This document shows, piece after piece, positions 1 through 5,607 of a stretch of 5,607 nt of DNA. The position numbers were made by a program, and so were the translations under genes. The stretch lies in contig JBFWNZ010000262.1 in NCBI GenBank assembly GCA_050250795.1, positions 1-5,607 of the forward strand, in the 5' to 3' direction. Under the pieces are notes generated by a model. The model ran no database searches. It had not been told where the DNA came from and was given only the letters and a program-made list of their open reading frames with translations. Within the stretch, counting starts at the first letter, position 1; every line of letters starts with the position of its first letter. The DNA comes from JBFWNZ01 sp050250795. GTDB lineage: Bacteria; Pseudomonadota; Alphaproteobacteria; UBA8366.

Positions 1-665
1 ATGCCGAACAGGAACTGATAGATGCCGGTCTCATAACCCGGCTTCGCACCGCGCTGGACCAGCGTGTCGCCGGGCAGCTTCGCCTTGATCGCGTCCTCGA
101 TCTCGCGGCGCTGGGTCGCTTCGACGGTCAGAACCCAGTCGACCATCTTGTCATCGCGGCCGGCGGCGCGCTTGGCGGTCAATTCGGCGCGCAAGACCGG
201 GTCGGATTCCCACAGATGCGCGCCCAGCACGCAGCGCTCCTCGATCAGTGCCGGCAGCGTCTCGCCGAGCAGCCAGGACCGCAGCCCGTCGGCCTTGCCG
301 TCCTGGGGCGAGAGGCGGATCGAGGCGATGCAGCCGCCGAAGCCGCGGCCGACCGAGCCGGTGACGCGGAACACGCCGCGATGCGCGTTGCGGTAGTCCT
401 TGCGCATCCGCATCGCCCAATCGGTCGGCTTGGCGGTGATGTTGGTATAGGCCGGCGTCGCCAGCGTTTCGATGGCGTCGGTCTCATACATCGCGTGATA
501 GCGGGGCGTGCCTTCCAGCGCGATGTAACGGCGCGCCCGGTTGAAGCCGGGGACGTCGATGCGCTCGGGGATGTGCTCGCGGATATGCCAGTTATCGCAC
601 TCATCGACAGTCTCGGGCAGCAGGTCGATCCACATGCCCAGAATGCCCTTGCCCTTCATCGTCAT
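1..665 (-). CDS. EthD/DUF4286-like two-domain protein, second tandem copy (3' end cut by window edge)
   Basis: Seen: an open frame with 221 complete codons runs off the left edge without a stop. I start it at ATG 665-663 (MTMKGKG...). A GGGGAAGG Shine-Dalgarno at 680-673 sits seven bases upstream, and the neighbouring paralog begins the same way (MTMRGRG...). A second in-frame ATG at 659-657 has poorer spacing. The protein aligns without gaps to the product of 1365-691, so only about three or four codons plus the stop should be missing. Key segments are W25, EHIPERIDVPGF near residues 30-41, RARRY at 43-47, a Y-x-A-x-Y-E strand at 55-60, and in the second half LPAL, HLWE and DWVL. Family knowledge: an aromatic residue followed by EHIPE..PGF..ARRY recalls EthD/DUF4286-type ferredoxin-like dimeric barrels, which act as small enzymes or ligand binders. 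No signal peptide or membrane segment is visible, so it is probably cytoplasmic. The biochemical role is unknown; the family call is from memory of motifs. Confidence 0.85.
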   Translation of the reverse strand, partial: MTMKGKGILGMWIDLLPETVDECDNWHIREHIPERIDVPGFNRARRYIALEGTPRYHAMYETDAIETLATPAYTNITAKPTDWAMRMRKDYRNAHRGVFRVTGSVGRGFGGCIASIRLSPQDGKADGLRSWLLGETLPALIEERCVLGAHLWESDPVLRAELTAKRAAGRDDKMVDWVLTVEATQRREIEDAIKAKLPGDTLVQRGAKPGYETGIYQFLFG

Positions 666-672
666 CGCGCTG

Positions 673-680
673 CCTTCCCC
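673..680 (-). promoter_or_regulatory. Ribosome binding site deciding the start of the 665 gene
   Basis: GGGGAAGG on the minus strand, seven bases before ATG 665-663. It favours this start over ATG 659-657, for which the spacing would be 13. It lies in the 25-base spacer after the stop of the upstream paralog. Confidence 0.6.
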
Positions 681-690
681 TGCCTAAGCG

Positions 691-1365
691 TCAGTCCGAA
701 ACCGTATAGAGCAGACGGTAGAGGCCGAAGTCCATCTCCGGCTTCGCGCCCCGCGCAACCAGCGCGTCGCGTCCCAGAAGCGCCCGCTGCGCGGCCTCGA
801 TCTCCTTGGGCTGCGTCGCCTCGAACAGCAGAACCCAGTCCGCCGTCGGATCGTTCGATCCGGCCTTGCGCGTCGCATCCATCGTCGCCCGCACCGCCGG
901 ATCGTTCTCCCACAGATGCACCGCGATCACGCAGCGCTGCCGCAGCAGCGCGGGCATCAGTTCGCCGGTCACGAAGCTCCGCAGCGCCGCCGCCTTGCCG
1001 GCGGCCGGTGCAAAGCGCAGGCAACCCAGCACCGCGCCCTCGCCACGCCCGATGGTCTCGGTGACACGCAAGGTGGAGCGCACGGTGTTGTGCAGCACCT
1101 GACGCATCTTGCGTGTCCAGTCCGTGGGACTGCCGGATATCTGACGGTAGCCGGGCTCAAGCAGCGTCTCAGCCGTGTCGGCCTCATAGACCGCCATGTA
1201 GCCCGGTGCCCCGGAGACCGCCGCGTAACGTCGTGCGCGACGGAAGCCCGGCAGGTCGATCCGCTCGGGGATGTGCTCACGCACATACCACTCGTCGCAT
1301 TCCTCCGACGTCGCCGGCTCCACGTCCAGCCACAACGCCAGTACGCCCCTGCCCCGCATGGTCAT
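691..1365 (-). CDS. EthD/DUF4286-like two-domain protein, first tandem copy
   Basis: Seen: a 224-residue frame ending in TGA at 693-691. Three in-frame ATGs lie at 1371, 1365 and 1359. I choose 1365 because GGGGGA at 1378-1373 is seven bases upstream, and because the paralog at 665 has the same MTM-(R/K)-G start at the same spacing. Conserved blocks are WLD near 12-14, ECDEWY, REHIPERIDLPGF around 29-41, RARRY, Y-x-A-x-Y-E, PTDW, and in the C-terminal half PALL, RCVIAVHLWENDP, DWVLLFEATQ and RGAKP. Each half looks like one ferredoxin-like beta-alpha-beta unit, so a single chain may form a pseudo-dimeric barrel. This is inference. There is no signal peptide, membrane helix or recognised cofactor motif. 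It lies 54 bases after the class V PLP enzyme gene and 25 bases before its paralog, so it is probably co-transcribed. Possible roles include a small isomerase, cyclase, decarboxylase or monooxygenase-like enzyme, or a ligand-binding protein; I cannot choose among them. Confidence 0.88.
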   Translation of the reverse strand: MTMRGRGVLALWLDVEPATSEECDEWYVREHIPERIDLPGFRRARRYAAVSGAPGYMAVYEADTAETLLEPGYRQISGSPTDWTRKMRQVLHNTVRSTLRVTETIGRGEGAVLGCLRFAPAAGKAAALRSFVTGELMPALLRQRCVIAVHLWENDPAVRATMDATRKAGSNDPTADWVLLFEATQPKEIEAAQRALLGRDALVARGAKPEMDFGLYRLLYTVSD

Positions 1366-1419
1366 GTGCATTTCCCCCGTTATTGCTCCGCGGACCTGAT
1401 CCGGCCGCGGTTGCAGTCG
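1366..1419 (-). other. 54-base intergenic gap with a CCGCGG inverted repeat
   Basis: This is the only gap longer than 25 bases between genes in the window. It holds CCGCGG at 1388-1393 and again at 1405-1410. The copies can pair around an 11-base loop, or an inner CGGA/TCCG stem can form. No run of T follows, so it is not a convincing intrinsic terminator. It might be an RNA processing or attenuating hairpin that lets the two downstream barrel genes be expressed at a different level, but in GC-rich DNA such a small palindrome can arise by chance. Confidence 0.25.
1373..1378 (-). promoter_or_regulatory. Ribosome binding site deciding the start of the 1365 gene
   Basis: GGGGGA on the minus strand is seven bases before ATG 1365-1363, two bases before the more upstream ATG 1371 (too close to work well) and 13 before ATG 1359. 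The spacing matches that of the paralog at 665, which supports 1365 as the true start. Confidence 0.55.
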
Positions 1420-2628
1420 TCACTCCGCCGCGATGCTGTTCCGGCCGCGCCACTGATGCGCCAGTTCGATCACCCGGTCGATGTCGCTCTCATCGTTGTA
1501 GACATGGATCGAGAAGCGCAGAACGCCGCGCCGGATGGTCAGGCACACCTGGTTCTCGACCAGATGGCGGTAGAGGCCGTTGACCATCGGATCGTCGGCC
1601 GTATCGTGGCCGCCCTTGCCGATCCGGCCCACGGTCACGATGGAGCCCAGATGCGGCCCTGGCGCGCCACCGCAGACCGGGAACCCCTCGGCCAGAAAGC
1701 CCTCGACCAGCCGCCGCGCAAGGCCGGTCGCCCGCGCCTCAACGGCCTTGCCGCCCTGTTCCAGCAGCAGCCCCAGCGAGGCGTCCACCGCGGCGGCGCC
1801 GGCATAGTTGAAGTTGCCGACATCGAAGCGCTTGGCGCCAGGGTTGAGGCGATAGTTGTCGTCGCCCGCCTCAGCCTCATGCGCATCGCCGAGGTCGACG
1901 CCGAAGCGCGAGAGATAGGCCGGCACCATCCGCTCCGCCCAGGATTTGCGGCAATAGAGGAAGCCCATGCCATAAAGCGCAAGCAACCCCTTCTGGGTCG
2001 AGACGGCGAGACCGTCGATGCCCTGCGCCTCGACATCCGTGTGCAGGATGCCGCAGCCCTGCACCGCATCGGCCAGCAGGAACACGCCGCGCGCCTTGCA
2101 GGCGGCGCTGATCGGCGCGAGGTCGGTGCGGAATCCGGGGGCGAAGGTGACGCTGGCCAAGGTCACCATGCGGGTTCGGTCGTCGATGGCGGCCACCACC
2201 TTCTCCGCCGGGATGCGCCCGTCCTCCGGCGCGATCGCAACCAGTTCCACCCCCGCGCGCTTCGAGATGTGCAGCCAGGGATAGAGGTTCGCCGGGTGCT
2301 CCAGTTCCGGGCAATAGACGATCTTGTCGCCCTTCTGCCAGGGAAAGGCGGCCATGATCGAGTTGATGCCCTCGGACACGTTCTTGGTGAAGGCGATCTC
2401 GTCCGGCCGGGCATTGATCAACTGGGCGAAACGACTGCGGCAGCGCTCGATCATCGCCAGCATCGCCGCCTTGTCGCAGGTGCCCGTCATCTGGGCGTCG
2501 ACCTGGGCCATCACCGCGTCGCGCGTCTCCTGCGGCAGCAGCCCGCGCGCCGAGACATCCAGATAGGTCTTGCCGCCGAGGCCGGGAAAGCGGCTGCGCA
2601 GCGCCGCGAAGTCCGGAGCGTCGCTCAT
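1420..2628 (-). CDS. Class V (NifS/CefD-fold) PLP-dependent aminotransferase-like enzyme
   Basis: Seen: a 402-residue protein, a usual length for class V. I start it at ATG 2628 because it overlaps the hyuB stop as ATGA and has GGTGGAG nine bases upstream; an in-frame GTG at 2643 is less likely. Motifs in order: TYLDVSARG (21-29); TKNVSEGINS (81-90), the phosphate-binding turn; EHPAN (110-114), whose His probably stacks on the PLP ring; DAVQ (187-190), with Asp187 for the pyridine nitrogen; STQKG (210-214), with Lys213 as the likely Schiff-base lysine; and RFS (371-373), with Arg371 as a likely carboxylate anchor. The residue before the lysine is Gln, where cysteine desulfurases usually have His. 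The cysteine-bearing loop of SufS-type enzymes, expected right after RRG (366-368), is absent. It is therefore probably not an Fe-S cluster desulfurase but a CefD/kynureninase-like lyase, epimerase or aminotransferase. The substrate is unknown; its place after hyuAB suggests it acts on a product of that complex. Confidence 0.93.
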   Translation of the reverse strand: MSDAPDFAALRSRFPGLGGKTYLDVSARGLLPQETRDAVMAQVDAQMTGTCDKAAMLAMIERCRSRFAQLINARPDEIAFTKNVSEGINSIMAAFPWQKGDKIVYCPELEHPANLYPWLHISKRAGVELVAIAPEDGRIPAEKVVAAIDDRTRMVTLASVTFAPGFRTDLAPISAACKARGVFLLADAVQGCGILHTDVEAQGIDGLAVSTQKGLLALYGMGFLYCRKSWAERMVPAYLSRFGVDLGDAHEAEAGDDNYRLNPGAKRFDVGNFNYAGAAAVDASLGLLLEQGGKAVEARATGLARRLVEGFLAEGFPVCGGAPGPHLGSIVTVGRIGKGGHDTADDPMVNGLYRHLVENQVCLTIRRGVLRFSIHVYNDESDIDRVIELAHQWRGRNSIAAE

Positions 2629-4301
2629 GGCCGGCCGCTCCACCCGAAGACCGTCCGCGCGGTTTCGGCGTCGATCCGTCCTTCGCGAACGTCGCGGGCC
2701 ACCAGCTCCGGCGACCGGTCCGTCGGATTGCCGAAACCGGCACCGCCCGGCGTCTCGACTCGCATCAGGCTGCCTGCTGCCATGCGCACCTCCTTGGCGC
2801 CCGAGAAGTATTCCTTCTCCTCCGCCGTGCCGGGGTTGTAGACGAACCGCCCGGTGCGGGCATCGCCGCCGCCATGCATGCCATGCGCCGGCTCATGCTG
2901 GCGTTCGGCAGACAGGCTGACGGTGATGTCGCGCCCGAGCACGCGGTAGTCGCGGACCAAGCCGCGGCCGCCGCAATACTTGCCCGCGCCGTCCGAGCCG
3001 TCGCGCAGCGCATAGCGCTCGACCCGCAGCGGAAAGGCATGCTCCAGCGCCTCGATGGGCAGGTTGGCAGAGCCCGAGGCATGGGTCCGCACGCCGTCAT
3101 GGCCATCTCGGAAGGCCATGCCGCCCATGGCGCCGGCCACCGTCTCGTAATGCACGAAATACTTGTCGTTGCGATGGTCGAAGCCCGACCAGGTCAGCAG
3201 ATGATGCGGCCCGCTGCCCGCGATGGCCTGCTTCGGCATCGCCTGCGACAGGGCCGCCGCGACCACGTCGCCGATGACGCCGCACGACGCCGAGCGCGTG
3301 CCCACCGCCGCCGGCGGCACTGGCCCCACCAGCGTGCCCGGCGGGGCCTCGACACGCATGGTCCGGAAATAGCCGGCATTGGCAGGAACGTCCGGGTCCA
3401 GCATCGACTTGGCCACGACATAGACGGTTGCCATCAGCGCCTGATAGGGCACGTTGCGGGCGCTCTTCAGCTGCGGCGCGCTGCCGTCGAAGTCGAAATG
3501 CATGCTGCCGTTGCCGATTGTCAGCTTCAGCTTGATCTTGGCCGGCTTGTCGGGCGTGTCGCCGGACAGATAGTCCTCGGCCTCATAGACGCCGGCCGGC
3601 AGCCGCCGGATCGCCGCCTCGAACCGCCGCTCGGTGAAATCGAGATAGTCGGCGAAGGCCTGCTCGGTGACATCCGTCCCATAGCGCTCGAACAGCGCCT
3701 CCATGCTGCGCAGGCCGGTGAAGTTGGCCGCGAGCTGCGCGCGCAGATCGCCCAGCCGCTCCTCGGGCGTCCGCGAGTTCAGCAGAATGATGTCGACGAT
3801 GTCGCGGCAGATCTCGCCCTGGTTCATCACCCGGACGGCGGGCAGGCGAAGCCCTTCCTGGAAGATGGTCTCGCAGGCCGCGGACTCGCTGCCCGGCACC
3901 ATGCCGCCGACATCGGCATGGTGCGCGATGCAGGCGGTGAAGGCGACGATGCGGCCGTCGCGGAACACCGGCGCGATGATGTTGATGTCCGGCAGATGCG
4001 TGCCGCCGCCGTTATACGGGTCGTTGGCCAGGAACATGTCGCCGGGCTTGATGTTCTGCCCGCCGAAGCGCTGGCGGATATAGTCCACGGCGCCGATCAT
4101 CGAGCCCAGATGGATCGGCACATGATGCGCCTGGGCGATCACCTGCCCCTTGGCGTCGAAGATCGCCGTGGAGCAGTCGTAGCGCTCCTTGATGTTGGGG
4201 GAATAGGCCGCGCGGATCAGCGCGGCGCCCATCTCCTCGGCGGTCGCCAGCGTGTGGCGAGCGACCACCTCGGTCGTTACAGGGTCAACTTCTCGGCCCA
4301 T
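2625..4301 (-). CDS. hyuB: HyuB-type hydantoinase/oxoprolinase/carboxylase subunit B
   Basis: Seen: a 558-residue protein of normal family length, complete at both ends. The start at ATG 4301 gives MGREVDPVTTEVV, the usual HyuB opening, and has GGAGGT six bases upstream. Landmarks: GAALIRAAYSPNIKER (25-40), IHLGSM (63-68), NDPYNGGGTHLPD (93-105), AHHADVGG (126-133), PGSE (136-139), NLPIEALEHAFP (413-424), GGRGLVRDY (444-452) and TPGGAGFGNP (517-526). Family knowledge: HyuB proteins pair with HyuA in ATP-dependent N-methylhydantoinases, 5-oxoprolinases, caprolactamases and acetone/acetophenone carboxylases. From memory, a His-x-x-Asp plus distal His binds metal in acetone carboxylase; His102, Asp105 and His127 have the same spacing here, so the site looks intact. 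It overlaps hyuA by 25 bases and the next gene by four, which implies coupled translation. It is cytoplasmic with no export signal. Which reaction of the family it catalyses cannot be told from the sequence. Confidence 0.96.
   Translation of the reverse strand: MGREVDPVTTEVVARHTLATAEEMGAALIRAAYSPNIKERYDCSTAIFDAKGQVIAQAHHVPIHLGSMIGAVDYIRQRFGGQNIKPGDMFLANDPYNGGGTHLPDINIIAPVFRDGRIVAFTACIAHHADVGGMVPGSESAACETIFQEGLRLPAVRVMNQGEICRDIVDIILLNSRTPEERLGDLRAQLAANFTGLRSMEALFERYGTDVTEQAFADYLDFTERRFEAAIRRLPAGVYEAEDYLSGDTPDKPAKIKLKLTIGNGSMHFDFDGSAPQLKSARNVPYQALMATVYVVAKSMLDPDVPANAGYFRTMRVEAPPGTLVGPVPPAAVGTRSASCGVIGDVVAAALSQAMPKQAIAGSGPHHLLTWSGFDHRNDKYFVHYETVAGAMGGMAFRDGHDGVRTHASGSANLPIEALEHAFPLRVERYALRDGSDGAGKYCGGRGLVRDYRVLGRDITVSLSAERQHEPAHGMHGGGDARTGRFVYNPGTAEEKEYFSGAKEVRMAAGSLMRVETPGGAGFGNPTDRSPELVARDVREGRIDAETARTVFGWSGRP
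2638..2644 (-). promoter_or_regulatory. Ribosome binding site for the class V enzyme, inside hyuB
   Basis: GGTGGAG on the minus strand, nine bases before ATG 2628, lies within the last codons of hyuB. Together with the ATGA overlap at 2625-2628 it supports reinitiation by ribosomes finishing hyuB, and it argues against the in-frame GTG at 2643 as the start. Confidence 0.6.
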
Positions 4302-5607
4302 TCGGACACCTCCAGCCGGCCCACCGCCGACTTCACCTCGATGAACAGATTGCCGAAGGCGTCGGTCTGCACCTCGGCCTCGGGGGGCACCACCGTCGTC
4401 GCGTCCATCTGCTCGATGATCGCGGGGCCGGCGAACATGGCGTCGGCCGGCAGCCGGTCGCGGTCATAGACGGGCGTCTCGACATAGCCGGTCTCGGCGA
4501 ACCAGACCCGGCGGCGGTCGAGCACCGCGTCGGCCAGCCTGGCCCGGGCGCTGCCCGCCGTCTCCGGCGGCGCGGACGGCCGGTGCGCAGTGACGACGAG
4601 GCGCAGATTGACGATCTCGACCGGATGTTCGGGCACGTCATAGCCGTTGAACTCGCGGTGCCGGGCATGGAAGCGCGAGACCATGGTCGCCAGCGCTTCC
4701 TCGTCCATGCGGTCGCTGGGCATCGGCAGGATCAGCTCGAAGGCCTGGCCCAGATAGCGCATGTCCATCTGCCACTCGAAGGCGACCTCGCCGCCCGCGA
4801 CGCCCTCGCCCGCGATCCAGGCCTGGCCGCGCTGGGCCAGATCGGCCAGCCCGTCGCGCAGGGACGGGATCGCGGCCGGCGTCGCGACCAGGATGCGGGT
4901 CAGGCTGAAATCGCCGCGCGTGTCGGCATGCAGCAGCCCGAGCGCGGACAACAGACCCGGATGCGGCGGCACGAAGACGCGGCGGATGCCCATCTCGCGG
5001 GCGATATCCGCGGCGTGCAGCGGACCGGCGCCGCCGAAGGCGACCAGCGTATAGTCGCGGGGGTCCTCGCCCTGCTCCACCGACACCACGCGCACCGCGC
5101 CCATCATATTGACGTTGACGATGGAGACGATGCCTGCCGCCGCCTGCACGAGATCGAGGCCGAGCGGCTTCGCGATGCTCTCCACCGCCTTGACGGCACG
5201 GTCGGGATAGACCGCCATGCGGCCGTTCAGCAGCGTCTTCTGGTTCAGCCGGCCGAGCACGAGGTTGGCGTCGGTCACGGTGGGCCTGTCGCCGCCGCGC
5301 CCGTAGCCGGCGGGACCGGGGATGGCGCCCGCGCTCTGCGGTCCCACCTTCATCAGGCCGCCGGGATCGACCCAGGCAAGGCTGCCGCCGCCCGCCCCGA
5401 TGGTGTGGATGTCGAGCGTGCGCGCCCGCACCGGCATGCCGGCCATCTCGCGCTGGTTCTTCTTCGCCGGCTCGCCCTCGCGGATCAGGCACACATCGGT
5501 CGAGGTGCCGCCCATGTCGAAGGCGATCAGGTTGTGGATGCCGACCCGCTTGCCGAGACCGGCCGTCGCGATCACGCCGCCGGCCGGGCCGGAGAACAGC
5601 GTGTTGA
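4277..5607 (-). CDS. hyuA: HyuA-type hydantoinase/oxoprolinase/carboxylase subunit A (N-terminus beyond window)
   Basis: Seen: the frame stays open to the right edge and ends in TAA at 4279-4277, giving 442 complete residues. The GTG at 5575 is not the start: the ten codons before it encode NTLFSGPAGG, the conserved family block. HyuA proteins are usually about 680-720 residues, so roughly 240-270 N-terminal residues should lie outside. Landmarks, numbered from the edge: SGPAGG (5-10); FDMGGTSTDV (29-38), the ASKHA phosphate-binding segment; GAGGGS (70-75); GAIPGPAGYGRGG (93-105); TDANL (111-115); AFGGAGPLHA (189-198); PHPGLLSALGLLHAD (214-228); MRYLGQ (282-287); GPAIIEQMDATTVVPP (393-408). 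Family knowledge: this subunit binds and cleaves ATP to activate the substrate for its HyuB partner, encoded immediately downstream here. The usual Cys in GPACYGRGG is Gly98. About 20 residues follow the typical FGNL-like C-terminal strand, and this tail carries the hyuB ribosome binding site. Hydantoinase, lactamase and carboxylase subtypes cannot be separated by eye. Confidence 0.95.
   Translation of the reverse strand, partial: NTLFSGPAGGVIATAGLGKRVGIHNLIAFDMGGTSTDVCLIREGEPAKKNQREMAGMPVRARTLDIHTIGAGGGSLAWVDPGGLMKVGPQSAGAIPGPAGYGRGGDRPTVTDANLVLGRLNQKTLLNGRMAVYPDRAVKAVESIAKPLGLDLVQAAAGIVSIVNVNMMGAVRVVSVEQGEDPRDYTLVAFGGAGPLHAADIAREMGIRRVFVPPHPGLLSALGLLHADTRGDFSLTRILVATPAAIPSLRDGLADLAQRGQAWIAGEGVAGGEVAFEWQMDMRYLGQAFELILPMPSDRMDEEALATMVSRFHARHREFNGYDVPEHPVEIVNLRLVVTAHRPSAPPETAGSARARLADAVLDRRRVWFAETGYVETPVYDRDRLPADAMFAGPAIIEQMDATTVVPPEAEVQTDAFGNLFIEVKSAVGRLEVSEWAEKLTL
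4308..4313 (-). promoter_or_regulatory. Strong ribosome binding site for hyuB inside hyuA
   Basis: A perfect GGAGGT on the minus strand, six bases before ATG 4301, lies within the hyuA C-terminal codons. It fixes the hyuB start 25 bases upstream of the hyuA stop and indicates tightly coupled, roughly equal synthesis of the two subunits. Confidence 0.75.

Larger units (their letters stand above)
1..1365 (-). repeat. Tandem gene duplication (700-base period)
   Basis: The two adjacent 220-residue genes are direct repeats in the same orientation. Every equivalent position differs by exactly 700 bases, because the protein alignment has no gaps. Examples are 562-578 and 1262-1278, which are identical over 17 bases within the EHIPER codons, and CACAGATGC at 211 and 911. 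By hand count about 114 of 221 residues match (about 52%). The copies have clearly diverged but have kept length and core motifs, which suggests an old duplication with both copies under selection rather than a recent assembly artefact. Confidence 0.85.

Noticed and set aside
216..1064. A 282-codon plus-strand open frame over the tandem barrel genes
   Set aside because: It is antisense to both paralogs, turns into a Pro/Arg/Ser-rich stretch halfway along, and has no conserved features.
1388..1410. CCGCGG inverted repeat as an intrinsic terminator
   Set aside because: There is no T-run after the stem and the loop is long. The downstream genes have no visible promoter of their own, so a full terminator here is unlikely.
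916..2841. A 641-codon plus-strand open frame spanning the class V enzyme and one barrel gene in antisense
   Set aside because: It crosses several well-supported minus-strand genes. It is rich in Arg, Ala, His and Gln with no recognisable domain, and long antisense frames are expected in GC-rich codon usage.
2874..4469. A 531-codon plus-strand open frame antisense to hyuB and the end of hyuA
   Set aside because: The composition is typical of a codon shadow (many Arg, His, Asp, Ala), with no family motif, while the opposite strand carries unmistakable HyuB motifs throughout.
5573..5575. GTG as the start of hyuA
   Set aside because: The frame continues upstream with NTLFSGPAGG, a conserved internal HyuA block, so the gene begins outside the window.
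1..5607. CRISPR, phage, toxin-antitoxin, insertion sequence or RNA gene signals
   Set aside because: No short regular repeats, terminal inverted repeats, transposase motifs, tRNA-like folds or unassigned stretches over 60 bases were seen; nearly every base is coding.

Overview
The window is a dense, high-GC bacterial segment with every supported gene on the minus strand, so it reads from right to left. G/C-rich third positions, Shine-Dalgarno sites and stop/start overlaps suggest a proteobacterium. An alphaproteobacterium (rhizobial, rhodospirillal or sphingomonad type) is my guess from style and gene families, not something the sequence proves. There are no tRNA or rRNA genes, CRISPR arrays, insertion sequences or integrase genes. 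No promoter is visible, so one presumably lies beyond the right edge.

Layout in transcription order: (1) 5607-4277, the C-terminal 442 residues of a HyuA-type ATP-dependent hydantoinase/oxoprolinase/carboxylase subunit, with its N-terminus outside the window. (2) 4301-2625, the complete partner subunit HyuB (558 aa), starting inside the end of hyuA. (3) 2628-1420, a class V (NifS/CsdB/CefD-fold) PLP enzyme of 402 aa, joined to hyuB by an ATGA stop/start overlap. (4) After a 54-base gap, 1365-691, a 224-aa protein resembling EthD/DUF4286-type dimeric alpha/beta-barrel proteins. (5) After 25 bases, 665 to beyond position 1, a second copy of the same family. It aligns without gaps to its neighbour at about 52% identity and lacks only about its last three or four codons.

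The genes look like one translationally coupled operon. HyuA and HyuB form an enzyme complex that uses ATP (shown for the family) to open a lactam or hydantoin ring or to carboxylate a ketone-like substrate. The class V enzyme could act on an amino or sulfur-containing product of that step. The two barrel proteins could be small accessory enzymes or binding proteins. This would be a catabolic module for an unidentified, probably nitrogen-containing, compound; the substrate cannot be read from the sequence.

The least-described part is the hyuAB + class V enzyme + tandem barrel-protein arrangement. The enzyme families are known, but I do not recognise this combination as a named pathway. The long plus-strand open frames are antisense shadows caused by high GC and are not annotated.
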